A stretch of DNA of 64,000 nt from CALINF01 sp039980455. Lineage in GTDB: Bacteria > Pseudomonadota > Gammaproteobacteria > Pseudomonadales > Halieaceae. The notes beneath the pieces were generated by a model that was given only the letters and a program-made list of their open reading frames with translations, had not been told where the DNA came from and did no database searches. The stretch is from NCBI GenBank assembly GCA_039980455.1, contig JBDXCG010000003.1, positions 496,001 to 560,000 on the forward strand, read 5' to 3'. The position numbers and the translations under genes were made by a program. Below, in pieces: positions 53,216-62,157 of the stretch (within the stretch, counting starts at the first letter, position 1; the number at the start of each line of letters is the position of its first letter).

Positions 53216-54220
53216 TTACAGTATGTCTGTCATGGAGACGCCAACACCAATACGATTGGTTTTCACGTTGTAGTCGATCATGCTCTCTCCATAGCCATAA
53301 AAGTACTGCACGTAGCCTTTGAAGCGCCTGTTGATAGGGAAGGTCCAATCCAATTGGATCGAGCCGCGGTTGTCGCTGTTAAGATTATTACGCCCGGTGG
53401 CGGCGAACTCCTGTTGTCCCCATTTGTATGCAACGTTTACGTCGCCATATCCGTAGTATTTGTACATGTTGGGGTTGTCATCATCGTCGTCGTCTTCGGG
53501 AATACGATACCAGGTACGCAGGCCGACATTAAGGCCATCGCGCTCAAAGACTGCGCCCGCGATAATCCGGTTCCAACTGCGTGACAGTAATTCACCTCGA
53601 CCATTAGATTGATGATTGAGATTAAGGTTGAGCATTGTGTTTGTGAATCCGAAAATTTCCCAGTCGTTATAGTAGGAGAAGATGAGTTCGGGCTGGTAGT
53701 TGGTCTCCCGAAATGGTGCAGACTCATCGTCGTTATAAACCTGCCACCAGTTCTCCTGGGTGTACCCCATCCATAGATCTGTTTTTTCACCCAGCGGTGC
53801 ATCCCAGAGCAGGGCCTTGATACTGATCTGAAATTTAGCTTCTACATCGTCCATTTCTGCATCGGGAAAGATGCTGGTGAAGGGCTCTTCGTTAATTTTG
53901 CTATTATAGGTAACCGGCAGCAGGTAGTTACGCTTGTGCGGTGTGAGAACAAAGGGGTCGTTCACACTTTGCTTTTCTTTCTCAAGGCGGTTGCTGTACG
54001 ACGTTAGCGACAGATCTGGTTGAGCCTCTGCTGTCTGAGCCGGCACAACGGCTTGCTCAGAGATAGCGCTAGCGTCAGGAGACGAAGGCTGTGTAGCCAA
54101 TGCATCATAGCAAGCGAGCCTCTTGCTACCATCGGTGATGGCGGCGCAGCTCTCCAGACTTGCGCCCCTGGCCGTTAGCGCGACGCAGCAGGTGATGAGT
54201 AAAAGCGGAATTCGAATCAT
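53216..54220 (-). CDS. pldA: Outer-membrane phospholipase A
   Basis: 334 residues with a signal peptide, a low-complexity linker, then a beta-barrel domain. The active site NHQSNGRG...SRSWNR carries the His-Ser-Asn set of OMPLA. Barrel strands such as ELIFSYYNDWEIFGFT and GYVQYFYGYGESMIDYN follow. The N-terminus SLESCAAITDGSKRLACYDALA is a cysteine-bearing lead-in that is common in this group. Hydrolyses misplaced phospholipids in the outer membrane. A run of six Asp near residue 245 is unusual. Confidence 0.9.
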   Translation of the reverse strand: MIRIPLLLITCCVALTARGASLESCAAITDGSKRLACYDALATQPSSPDASAISEQAVVPAQTAEAQPDLSLTSYSNRLEKEKQSVNDPFVLTPHKRNYLLPVTYNSKINEEPFTSIFPDAEMDDVEAKFQISIKALLWDAPLGEKTDLWMGYTQENWWQVYNDDESAPFRETNYQPELIFSYYNDWEIFGFTNTMLNLNLNHQSNGRGELLSRSWNRIIAGAVFERDGLNVGLRTWYRIPEDDDDDDNPNMYKYYGYGDVNVAYKWGQQEFAATGRNNLNSDNRGSIQLDWTFPINRRFKGYVQYFYGYGESMIDYNVKTNRIGVGVSMTDIL

Positions 54221-54290
54221 TTTTCAAGCCTCCCCAGGCATGTGGTGTTCAATGTTTTTATGGGGGAAACGCTCGCTGGCGTTTATTTGT

Positions 54291-54314
54291 CGTATGCACA
54301 CAGTCATTCATACG
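54291..54314. promoter_or_regulatory. Inverted repeat upstream of the purC -10
   Basis: CGTATG (54291-54296) and CATACG (54309-54314) are perfect inverted arms with a 12-bp spacer. They lie where the -35 of the purC promoter should be, the position of a repressor or activator site. It does not resemble a PurR box. Confidence 0.4.
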
Positions 54315-54318
54315 GTTG

Positions 54319-54324
54319 TATAAT
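54319..54324 (+). promoter_or_regulatory. Consensus -10 of purC
   Basis: A perfect TATAAT, preceded by GTTG. No good -35 is present at 17 bp. A start near 54331 would leave a leader of about 114 nt before purC. Confidence 0.55.
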
Positions 54325-54444
54325 GATTGTGATCAGTGGGTCTGCTAGTATTTCCCCGGCGATTTGACGCACTGGTTTAAGCTCAAACTCGCGTTAAGCA
54401 AGCCTCTACCCGTGTGGCAAACAACAGCAGGATAATATCGCATT

Positions 54445-55548
54445 ATGAGTCCAGTCGACACAGTATTGGCCGTGAATAATGACCTTCCGATCCGTACTGG
54501 AGGCCCCATTCACTCGGGCAAGGTGCGCTCTGTTTACTGGCTCACGCCAGCCGATAGTGCCCGGCTTGTTGAGCAGCGAAACTATGATGTTGCGCCCGAT
54601 TCACCGCTGGCGATCATGGTGATCTCGGACCGCATCTCTGCTTTTGATTGTATTTGGCAGGGCGAGGGAGGTATGAATGGTGTTCCTGGTAAAGGAGCCG
54701 CTTTGAACGCCATTTCCAACCATTGGTTTAAGTTGTTTCGTGAACAGGGTTTGGCCGACAGCCACGTGCTGGAGATACCGCATCCATTGGTGTGGATCGT
54801 GCAGAAAGCTCAGCCGGTTATGATTGAAGCGATTGCTCGCCAATATATAACCGGTTCTATGTGGCGCGCGTACGAGAAAGGTGAACGCGAGTTCTGCGGT
54901 ATCAACATACCCGACGACTTACTGCGAGATCAAAAGCTGCCCGAATTGCTGATCACACCATCGACCAAAGGTATTTTGGAGGGGATTCCGGGTGTGCCAG
55001 CGGTCGATGATGCGAATATCACGCGTGCCGCCATTGATGCGAACTACGCCGCGTTTAATTTCCAGCAGCCTTCCGATGTGGGGCTTTATGAAAAGTTGCT
55101 ACGTGAAGGCTTCGATGTCATCAGTGCAACGCTAGCTGACATTGATCAAGTGTTCGTGGATACCAAGTTTGAGTTTGGCTACGTTACTGATAGGGAGGGG
55201 CAAGATAAGCTGATCTACATGGATGAAGTTGGCACACCAGACTCGTCCCGAATATGGGATGGATCGGCGTTCCGCGCAGGCAACGTAGTGGAGAACTCCA
55301 AGGAAGGCTTTCGCCAGTTTCTGCTGAACCACTTTCCAGACCCTGACATTCTGCTCAACAAGGATCGAATGATAGAGCGCCAGGCCCTGGCGCACGATAA
55401 TGTGCTGCCGCAGGACGCTTTGATGGCCGTGTCTGAAATTTACACGGGCATGGCCGAGCGTATTACCGGGTCGGGGATAACGCTATCAAGCGACCCGAGG
55501 GCAGATATCATAGACGTGATGTCCACCGAATTTGGTCTGATAGACTGA
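54445..55548 (+). CDS. purC: SAICAR synthetase
   Basis: 367 residues, well above the ~237 of E. coli PurC but typical of the longer form found in many proteobacteria. Seen: GKVRSVYW (phosphate loop), MVISDRISAFDCIWQGEG, ITGSMWRAYEKGEREFCG, FVDTKFEFGY and DEVGTPDSSRIWDG. It joins CAIR with aspartate in purine synthesis. AGGA lies upstream. It stands alone. Confidence 0.96.
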   Translation: MSPVDTVLAVNNDLPIRTGGPIHSGKVRSVYWLTPADSARLVEQRNYDVAPDSPLAIMVISDRISAFDCIWQGEGGMNGVPGKGAALNAISNHWFKLFREQGLADSHVLEIPHPLVWIVQKAQPVMIEAIARQYITGSMWRAYEKGEREFCGINIPDDLLRDQKLPELLITPSTKGILEGIPGVPAVDDANITRAAIDANYAAFNFQQPSDVGLYEKLLREGFDVISATLADIDQVFVDTKFEFGYVTDREGQDKLIYMDEVGTPDSSRIWDGSAFRAGNVVENSKEGFRQFLLNHFPDPDILLNKDRMIERQALAHDNVLPQDALMAVSEIYTGMAERITGSGITLSSDPRADIIDVMSTEFGLID

Positions 55549-55920
55549 GGGAAGGCTGCTTGTTTCAGCTTGGTCGGAAACAGTTGGAGCCGCGTCTGTA
55601 TCAATGCCCAGCCGTTGAGAGCTGGAGTTCCTGTTTTCAAACTCGCTCTAAAGGAAAGTCAGGAATCGCTATTCCTGACAGGGGTAGTAGCGCTTCTTAG
55701 CCGGATACGAACGCGCTCCTCTCTAAAGCCGGTGGGAATGCATAAAGTTGCATAGCCAGAAATACTGGCGATTTCCCCCATGCTCGCTACGTCCAAGATC
55801 GGCTAGAGCCACCCGCTTGGTTAGTGTCAGCGCCGCTGTGACAAAGCCATTCGACTAGCGACACATCATTACAAAGTGGCTAAACTGCCGTGTCTACAAT
55901 AATAAAACGGAGAACTGCTC
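55549..55920. other. Intergenic region between purC and the arylsulfatase
   Basis: 372 bp with no convincing gene; a 61-codon frame at 55570-55755 has no ribosome site or family. The region has a strong hairpin (55658-55679) and a smaller one (GCCAG-AAATA-CTGGC, 55755-55769). Immediately before the sulfatase ATG is CGGAGAAC as ribosome site. Confidence 0.5.
55658..55679. repeat. Perfect 9-bp hairpin without T tract
   Basis: GTCAGGAAT (55658-55666), loop CGCT, ATTCCTGAC (55671-55679). It ends in AGGGG, not T, so it is not a classic terminator. Could be a REP-like element or part of a small RNA. Confidence 0.55.
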
Positions 55921-57465
55921 ATGCGTACCTTCCTAAGCCGATTTCATTCCGCAGTGCTAGCAGCTTGCTGCACATTGCTGACGCCGGCGCTAGCCTACGC
56001 TGCTGATAAGCCCAACATTCTTGTCATATGGGGCGACGACATTGGTATCTGGAACATCAGCCGCTATAGCATGGGGCAAATGGGCTACCAAACGCCCAAT
56101 ATCGACCGCATCGCTAACGAGGGCACGATCTTCAGTGACTACTACGGCGAGCAGAGCTGTACTGCTGGCCGCTCTGCCTTCATCACCGGTCAGCACCCGA
56201 TACGAACAGGACTCACCAAGGTTGGCATTCCTGGTTCTGATCTGGGTTTGCAGCCTGAAGATCCAACGCTGGCTGAATTGCTTCGCCCAATGGGATATAC
56301 CAGTGGGCAATTTGGTAAAAATCATTTGGGCGATAAAGATGAGTTTCTACCAACCAACCATGGGTTCGATGAGTTTTTTGGCAACCTGTATCACCTCAAT
56401 GCAGAGGAGGCGCCTGAAGACGAAGATTATCCGAAGAATCCGGCGTTCAGAAAGCAGTTTGGCCCCCGTGGTGTTATTCGTAGCTTTGCCGATGGGCGAA
56501 TTGAGGATAGCGGTCCGCTAACACGCAAGCGCATGGAAACTGTCGACGAGGAATTTTTGGCAGCTGCTCTTAAGTTCATCGATAAGGCGCACGCAGATGA
56601 CAAGCCATTTTTCGTTTGGTTTAACTCAACGCGAATGCACTATTACACCCACGTAAAGGAGTCTCAGCTCGGTGCATCTGGGCAGGGCTTTTACAATGAC
56701 GGCATGGTGGAGCACGACGGCCACGTAGGCCAGCTACTTGGAAAGCTCGATGAGTTGGGTGTTGCAGATAATACGATCGTTATTTATTCAACCGATAACG
56801 GTCCTCATTATAATCAATGGCCAGACGCCGCCATCACGCCTTACCGGGGTGAGAAAAACACCAACTGGGAGGGTGGTTTCCGTGTACCGGCTATGGTCCG
56901 GTGGCCAGGGAAAATTAAGTCAGGCGCTATAAGCAATTCAGTGATGTCTCACCTTGATTGGGTGCCAACGCTCATGGCCGCAACAGGTGATGATTCCGTG
57001 AAAGCGGATCTCAAGAAAGGCAAACGCTATGGAGACAAAACCTTCAACGTACATCTGGATGGTTACAATTTCTTGCCCTACCTGACAGGGCAGGCTGAGG
57101 TTGCACCGCGCCGAGAGTTCTTCTATTTCAGTGATGATGGCGTGCTGGTGTCCACACGCGTTGGCGATTGGAAGCTGGTGTTTGCCGAGCAGCGCGCCCA
57201 GCGCTTTGATGTTTGGCGAGATCCATTTGTAACCTTACGCATCCCCAAAGTATTTCACCTGCGCCGAGATCCATTTGAGCGCGCCGACACTGATTCAAAT
57301 AGTTACAACCTGTGGTGGGATAAGAAAATCGCCCACGTCGGCGTACAGGGTCGTGTCGTTGTTAGCCAGTTCGTTCAATCGTTGATGCAGTTTCCGCCGC
57401 GTCAGCGCCCGGGTACGTTTACGGTTGATCAGATCATGGAATCCCTCTACCAAAAGCCAGAGTAA
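55921..57465 (+). CDS. Secreted arylsulfatase
   Basis: 514 residues with a signal peptide (AVLAACCTLLTPALAYA, cleaved before ADKPN). The sulfatase fold starts with PNILVIWGDDIG; the formylglycine site is Cys80 in SCTAGRSAFITG (C-x-A-x-R), and KNHLGD and STDNGPHYNQWPDA supply metal and substrate ligands. It is of the arylsulfatase (AtsA-like) type, different from the lipoprotein sulfatase at 1964. Maturation by FGE or anSME is required; neither is in the window. A terminator-like hairpin follows. Confidence 0.93.
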   Translation: MRTFLSRFHSAVLAACCTLLTPALAYAADKPNILVIWGDDIGIWNISRYSMGQMGYQTPNIDRIANEGTIFSDYYGEQSCTAGRSAFITGQHPIRTGLTKVGIPGSDLGLQPEDPTLAELLRPMGYTSGQFGKNHLGDKDEFLPTNHGFDEFFGNLYHLNAEEAPEDEDYPKNPAFRKQFGPRGVIRSFADGRIEDSGPLTRKRMETVDEEFLAAALKFIDKAHADDKPFFVWFNSTRMHYYTHVKESQLGASGQGFYNDGMVEHDGHVGQLLGKLDELGVADNTIVIYSTDNGPHYNQWPDAAITPYRGEKNTNWEGGFRVPAMVRWPGKIKSGAISNSVMSHLDWVPTLMAATGDDSVKADLKKGKRYGDKTFNVHLDGYNFLPYLTGQAEVAPRREFFYFSDDGVLVSTRVGDWKLVFAEQRAQRFDVWRDPFVTLRIPKVFHLRRDPFERADTDSNSYNLWWDKKIAHVGVQGRVVVSQFVQSLMQFPPRQRPGTFTVDQIMESLYQKPE

Positions 57466-57491
57466 TCTGGAACCACACTTTGCAGTACATG

Positions 57492-57519
57492 GCCCCGCGG
57501 GTGGTGCGGGGCTCATTTT
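57492..57519 (+). terminator. Hairpin after the arylsulfatase gene
   Basis: GCCCCGC (57492-57498) pairs with GCGGGGC (57506-57512) over GGGTGGT, then TCATTTTA. Moderate intrinsic terminator; partly separates the sulfatase from the next genes. Confidence 0.65.
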
Positions 57520-57534
57520 ACGCAGGAGATTGTA

Positions 57535-57948
57535 ATGCGCATTGTTTCACTGACGGATCATGTAGCCGTATCGCAGCAAATTTTGCCTGAAGATATTGCC
57601 GAAATTGCTGCAGCTGGCTTTAAGGTATTGATCAACAATCGACCCGATGGTGAAGAGGCGGGTCAGCCCTCTGAAGCGGATATTGCGGCCGCTGCAGAAT
57701 TGGCGGGCATTGAATACCACCACTTTCCTGTGACGGCGATGAACTTTCCAGGTGCTGGAATCGAAACCATGCGCGCGTTGTTCAACAATCCGGAACGGCC
57801 GGTACTGGCTTTCTGTCGAAGTGGCACCCGTTGTGCCAATCTGTGGGTAGCCACTCGAGACGATGGTCAGCGTATGGACGCGGCGCGGTCTGCGCATAGC
57901 CTCGGGTATGACCTGGCTATGGTCGCCTCTACGCTCGAACCGAAATAG
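57535..57948 (+). CDS. DUF442 / TIGR01244 family phosphatase- or rhodanese-like protein
   Basis: 137 residues. It begins MRIVSLTDHVAVSQQILPEDI, then FKVLINNRPDGEEAGQPS and a catalytic loop AFCRSGTRCANLW. The fold is that of dual-specificity phosphatases, but the loop CRSGTR is C-x4-R as in rhodaneses, not the C-x5-R of true phosphatases; DUF442 members are often fused to sulfur-metabolising beta-lactamase-fold enzymes. So either phosphatase or sulfur-transferase activity is possible. GGAG lies upstream. Its stop is 1 bp before the dikinase ATG. No signal peptide. Confidence 0.8.
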   Translation: MRIVSLTDHVAVSQQILPEDIAEIAAAGFKVLINNRPDGEEAGQPSEADIAAAAELAGIEYHHFPVTAMNFPGAGIETMRALFNNPERPVLAFCRSGTRCANLWVATRDDGQRMDAARSAHSLGYDLAMVASTLEPK

Positions 57949-57949
57949 C

Positions 57950-60856
57950 ATGATGAAAAATTTCATAGCAGTCTTTTTGGCAGCTGCGCTGGTATGGCCG
58001 ATTGGTGGTGTGCAGGCGGAAGATGGAGCGTCGAGGGAATGGATTGAAGCGATGCGGGAATCACCTCGTGGCCCGTTCTCGCGAATTCGCTGGTTCTGTA
58101 ATGACGGTTCGATACTGCCGCCTAAGTCCTATGCCTGCGCCGAGCACGGTGGCGGTATTCAGCACGGTCAGTGGAATGATAAGACGCAAACTCTGCGGCA
58201 AAACGGCTATTTCATTGCCAACTTGCTTGCTGGTGTAGACCCTGCCGCCTATCTGTCAGCAGCGGATGTCGAACAGCGCTATGCGCAACTGCTTATCGAA
58301 AAATTTCTGATCGCTGTTGACGAAGGTTGGATATTCCACAAAGCGCTATTCTATCGTGGCGCAATTCAGGAAGAAGATGAGCGTGCCGGCGCGCGAGCAT
58401 TGCTGCTTCAAATGCTTGCAGACCCAGAATGGCTAGGACCACGCTTTGTAGCGCTTCGGGCAGGCGTGCGCTTGTTACCGCATGGGGAGGACAGCGCATC
58501 TATCGGTAGCATACGACAGTGGTCGGCGTCTTTGGCGGAAGATGATCCGCAGTTCACACCTATGCGTGTAAAGATTCACGGGTCTCCTGATGCGAGTGAT
58601 GCGGCGAGCGTGCGGGCTTTTGCCAAGGAGTCGACGCGGGAAGATCTGCAGCAGCGATACGAGGATCTTGCCTTGGAAATTGACGGGGTCTATGCAGCTG
58701 TTCCCGTGCAAGAGTTGCTCGAGCAGTGGGCGCAGCGGCCGCAGCTGACACAGGTGTTGGCGCAGGTGTTCCAGCAGGCTTCGGCACAATGGCAAGACGA
58801 TCCTGCGATTCGTCACGCTGTGAGCGGTAGTTTGATGGCGTCAATACGTTCGCATCTAGAGAGCGTTGTAAATCCATCCCAGCGCCTTGCGTTACTTGAT
58901 CTGAGCCTAAGGGTTGAAACTGAACATTTTCGCGCCGCTACAGAGCTAGCGGGTGACTTGGCCTTGCGTAGCCGCCGCGAGATTCTCTCTTCAGCATCTG
59001 CTAGTGCGCAAGCGGCCTATGGCACAGGCCTATTGAATAAGCGGCTGCACGAGCAGTTGCAGGCTGAATTGTCGGGTCTGGTTGATGTAACTGAGTTAAC
59101 AACCTATCGATCGACGTTGAGCTACCTAGGGCGAGCGCCAGGTTGGGGTGTTCAGGCAATGCGCCGGTATTTCTACCAGAGCATGATGCAGCTGAACGAG
59201 ATTGAGCCCAAAGCGATTCTGTTTATTCAAGATCAACTGCGTGGAAGTCCACTCCTGTACCTTTCACATGCGCTCGATATTCTGCTGCGCGATGCCGGCA
59301 TTCTCGCCGGCGTTAAACATCGTATTTTCGGTCAGGATGTAGGCGTAGGCCTGAACCCGCTAAACCCCGGTTTGGCTCGCGGCATTCTTTATCTGAAAAT
59401 GCCAGAGGGTGAGCCTGACCAACTGGCGAGCAACGGTATCTACCTGCTGCCTGAAACGGTATCTGACTTACCGCCGGTGGCGGGAATTCTCACCCTGGGT
59501 TCCGGCAATCCGCTTTCGCATGTCCAACTACTGGCACGCAACCTCGGAATCCCCAATGTGAGCATTAGTGCAGAATTGGTTGAATCGTTGAAGCAATACG
59601 ATGGTCAACCTGTCGTGCTCGCAGTCAGCCGTGGCGGTGCAGTGCAGTTACAGCAAGATGGCCCGCACTGGGATAAGGTGTTCGGCAACTCAACACAGTC
59701 CAAGGGTGTTGTTATAGCGCCGGATCTAAAGAAGCTGGATCTGCGTCCGAGAAAGATGCTTTCGCTTGAGACATTGTCTGCAGATGACTCCGGACGTACG
59801 GTTGGACCCAAGGCTGCGAAATTGGGCGAATTGAAGAAACACTATCCTGATGCAGTCTCAAGAGGGATTGCTATCCCTTTTGGGCTATTTAGGTCGGTCG
59901 CTCTTGATCAGCCTCACTCTTCTAGCGTAACACTCTTTGAGTGGATGCAAACGTCTTATCAGGAGTTGGCTGCCATGGACGAAGGGGAGGGCAAGCAGCA
60001 GAAAACAGAAGCCTTCAGGCGCGAGCTGTATGCTGCGATCCTGGCCGTACAGTTGCCTGCCTCCTTCGAAAAAGAATTGCGCAGGAGCCTCGCGCAGGAG
60101 TTTGGCGATGAGGAAGTAGGGCTGTTTGTGCGGTCCGATACCAATGTTGAAGACCTGGCGGGCTTTACCGGCGCTGGTCTCAACCTCACGTTGCCAAATG
60201 TGGTTGGCTTTGATGCACTGCTTGACGCGATTCCACGCGTATGGGCTTCTCCTTTTACTGCGCGAGCATTTGCTTGGCGTCAGTCACATATGAAAGACCC
60301 TGAACACGTATACACTTCCATCTTGCTACTGGAGTCAGTTGGCTCTGATAAATCTGGCGTGCTGGTTACCGCCGATATTGATACCGGCAGCAGGGACATA
60401 ATGTCCGTAGCAGTAAATGAAGGGCTTGGTGGCGCTGTTGATGGTCAGGCGGCGGAATCGTTGCGCATTCGTCTTGCAGACGGTGATGTCAGAGTGCTGG
60501 CGACGGCAACAGCGCCCTGGCGGCGCGTGCCGGATCCAACAGGTGGCATTCTGAAATTACCGGCCTCCGGATCCGATGCGGTACTGTATCCGCAGGAACT
60601 TGTAAGGCTTATCGATTTCGCAAAGCATCTTCCGGACAGGTTTCCTGCAATCACAGATGATGCTGGTGGTACGGCACCAGCGGATGTAGAGTTCGGTTTT
60701 CTTGATGGGCAATTAAGGCTGTTTCAGCTGCGGCCCTTTTTGGACAGTAGCGCCGCCACTGGCAGCGTCTACTTGCAGTCTCTGGACGCAGCGCGCTCCA
60801 GTACAGAATCGGTACCCGTCTCGCTGCAAGAGGCACCGATTGCACAAGATCCATAA
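57950..60856 (+). CDS. Exported dikinase resembling glucan-water dikinase / PEP-synthase family
   Basis: 968 residues from the ATGATG at 57950. A clear signal peptide (FIAVFLAAALVWPIGGVQA) is followed by a ~400-residue helical region, then a swivelling phosphohistidine domain with NPLSHVQLLARNLGIP (His524), and last an ATP-grasp domain: VGPKAAKLGEL (618-628), FVRSDTNVEDLAGFTGAGL (Arg728) and the tail VEFGFLDGQLRLFQLRP. Phosphohistidine domain before the ATP-grasp, S-H-V-x(4)-A-R-N and R-S-x-x-N-V-E-D-L-A-G are features of plant GWD/PWD, not of PEP synthase (ATP-grasp first, C-terminal TIM barrel absent here). The export signal is puzzling, since the periplasm lacks ATP. Substrate unknown; starch phosphorylation is only an analogy. 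The frame extends upstream to 57863 but not credibly. Confidence 0.75.
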   Translation: MMKNFIAVFLAAALVWPIGGVQAEDGASREWIEAMRESPRGPFSRIRWFCNDGSILPPKSYACAEHGGGIQHGQWNDKTQTLRQNGYFIANLLAGVDPAAYLSAADVEQRYAQLLIEKFLIAVDEGWIFHKALFYRGAIQEEDERAGARALLLQMLADPEWLGPRFVALRAGVRLLPHGEDSASIGSIRQWSASLAEDDPQFTPMRVKIHGSPDASDAASVRAFAKESTREDLQQRYEDLALEIDGVYAAVPVQELLEQWAQRPQLTQVLAQVFQQASAQWQDDPAIRHAVSGSLMASIRSHLESVVNPSQRLALLDLSLRVETEHFRAATELAGDLALRSRREILSSASASAQAAYGTGLLNKRLHEQLQAELSGLVDVTELTTYRSTLSYLGRAPGWGVQAMRRYFYQSMMQLNEIEPKAILFIQDQLRGSPLLYLSHALDILLRDAGILAGVKHRIFGQDVGVGLNPLNPGLARGILYLKMPEGEPDQLASNGIYLLPETVSDLPPVAGILTLGSGNPLSHVQLLARNLGIPNVSISAELVESLKQYDGQPVVLAVSRGGAVQLQQDGPHWDKVFGNSTQSKGVVIAPDLKKLDLRPRKMLSLETLSADDSGRTVGPKAAKLGELKKHYPDAVSRGIAIPFGLFRSVALDQPHSSSVTLFEWMQTSYQELAAMDEGEGKQQKTEAFRRELYAAILAVQLPASFEKELRRSLAQEFGDEEVGLFVRSDTNVEDLAGFTGAGLNLTLPNVVGFDALLDAIPRVWASPFTARAFAWRQSHMKDPEHVYTSILLLESVGSDKSGVLVTADIDTGSRDIMSVAVNEGLGGAVDGQAAESLRIRLADGDVRVLATATAPWRRVPDPTGGILKLPASGSDAVLYPQELVRLIDFAKHLPDRFPAITDDAGGTAPADVEFGFLDGQLRLFQLRPFLDSSAATGSVYLQSLDAARSSTESVPVSLQEAPIAQDP

Positions 60857-60900
60857 GTGTCGTTCCAATAAAAATAAGCTGGGAAAGCAGGGGGTAGTCA

Positions 60901-62157
60901 ATGAGTGGTTTCAGATGGTGTTTGCTTAGCCTTTGTGTGGTTAGTATTGGACTGTTCGCCTATCCCATGGATGGCTATGAAGACACTGGCATTCGACGGT
61001 TGGAGCAGGCGCGCTTGACGCAACTAGGAGAATTATCTGGAACGCGACAACCGCCTGGCGCATTGCTAACGAGTGATGAAGTTAATATTCGTTTGCAGGG
61101 TCTCGATTACCCCTTGCCGAGCAGTGATGAAGATTTCAGTGGCGAGCTAACGGTCTTACTTGGCGATCAGGCAGACAACTATGCGCTGGCGGTGCTCGAT
61201 CTCACGGATCCCAATGAGCCAGTGTACGCAGAGCATAGAGGAAAGCATCGGCAGAATGTCGGCAGCGTGGGCAAGTTGGTGGCTGCATTAGGGTTGTTCC
61301 AGGGCCTTGCCGATACCTACCCTGCCACGGCGGACCGTGAGAACGTATTGCGCAACACCACAGTGACCGCTGACCGGTTTAGTCACAGTGATCATCACAC
61401 TATCCGCCTTTATGACGTAGAGACCAAAAAACTCACTCGACGCCCCATGCGGGATGGCGATACAGGCTCTCTTTGGGAATACCTGGACTGGACGCTATCG
61501 GTTAGCTCTAACTCCGCTGCGGCAATGACAATGCGCGACGCGATGCTTCTTCGTCAGTTTGGAACCGATTATCCATTACCTGAGGAGCAGATTACGCCTT
61601 ATTTTGATGAGCACCGCGGTGCGCAGCTAACGCAGCTGTATAAGCGCACATTCTGGGAGCCTGTCACACGTAATGGTTTCTCTCTGGAGGCATTGCGACA
61701 GGGTAGTTTCTTTACACGAGAGGGGAAGAAGCTGGTCGACGGCGGGGGGCTTAGCTATGCAACTGCTCGTAGTCTGATGCGGTACCTGCTCGCGATGGAG
61801 CAGGGACGGCTTGTTGACCCGTGGACGAGTACTCAGTTAAAGCGCCTTCTATACGTCACCGAGCGCCGTATCCGCTACGCATCTGCTCCAGCGTTGAGAA
61901 ACGCCGCAGTGTATTTCAAGTCGGGCTCACTTTATTCCTGTAAAGCCGAAGAAGGCTTTAAGTGTGGTGCCTACAAGGGCAATGTACGCAACTATATGAA
62001 CTCGGTGGCGATTGTCGAAGAAAATATAGACGGCAAACCGGTGCACTATCTGGTTACGCTGGTTTCTAATGTACTACGCGAGAATTCAGCGGTGGCACAC
62101 CAGACGCTGGGTGGAGAAATTCACGCTATCATCAAGGCACGACACGCAACGAAGTAG
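60901..62157 (+). CDS. Secreted class-A beta-lactamase-like serine hydrolase
   Basis: 418 residues. The N-terminus (FRWCLLSLCVVSIGLFAYP) is a signal peptide or anchor. The motifs of the penicillin-recognising fold are in order: S122-x-x-K125 in NVGSVGKLVAA, S202-x-N204 in LSVSSNSAA, and K340-S-G in FKSGSLY. The insert before the S-x-x-K and between motifs is longer than in true beta-lactamases, so it could be a DD-peptidase or an esterase. It follows the dikinase by 44 bp on the same strand and its end overlaps a convergent second serine hydrolase by 26 bp. Confidence 0.85.
   Translation: MSGFRWCLLSLCVVSIGLFAYPMDGYEDTGIRRLEQARLTQLGELSGTRQPPGALLTSDEVNIRLQGLDYPLPSSDEDFSGELTVLLGDQADNYALAVLDLTDPNEPVYAEHRGKHRQNVGSVGKLVAALGLFQGLADTYPATADRENVLRNTTVTADRFSHSDHHTIRLYDVETKKLTRRPMRDGDTGSLWEYLDWTLSVSSNSAAAMTMRDAMLLRQFGTDYPLPEEQITPYFDEHRGAQLTQLYKRTFWEPVTRNGFSLEALRQGSFFTREGKKLVDGGGLSYATARSLMRYLLAMEQGRLVDPWTSTQLKRLLYVTERRIRYASAPALRNAAVYFKSGSLYSCKAEEGFKCGAYKGNVRNYMNSVAIVEENIDGKPVHYLVTLVSNVLRENSAVAHQTLGGEIHAIIKARHATK

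Noticed and set aside
55570..55755. A 61-codon open frame between purC and the arylsulfatase
   Set aside because: No ribosome site and no recognisable motif; the region is better described by its hairpins.
78..57465. A polysaccharide utilisation locus linking both sulfatases, DUF3604 and the TonB receptor
   Set aside because: The genes are tens of kilobases apart and separated by housekeeping operons; no SusD-like or glycosidase partners adjoin them.
57535..57948. Calling the DUF442 protein a definite dual-specificity phosphatase
   Set aside because: The loop is C-x4-R (CRSGTR), as in rhodaneses, so activity cannot be decided by eye.
57950..60856. Calling the dikinase PEP synthase or pyruvate phosphate dikinase
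   Set aside because: The domain order is reversed and the C-terminal PEP-binding TIM barrel is missing.
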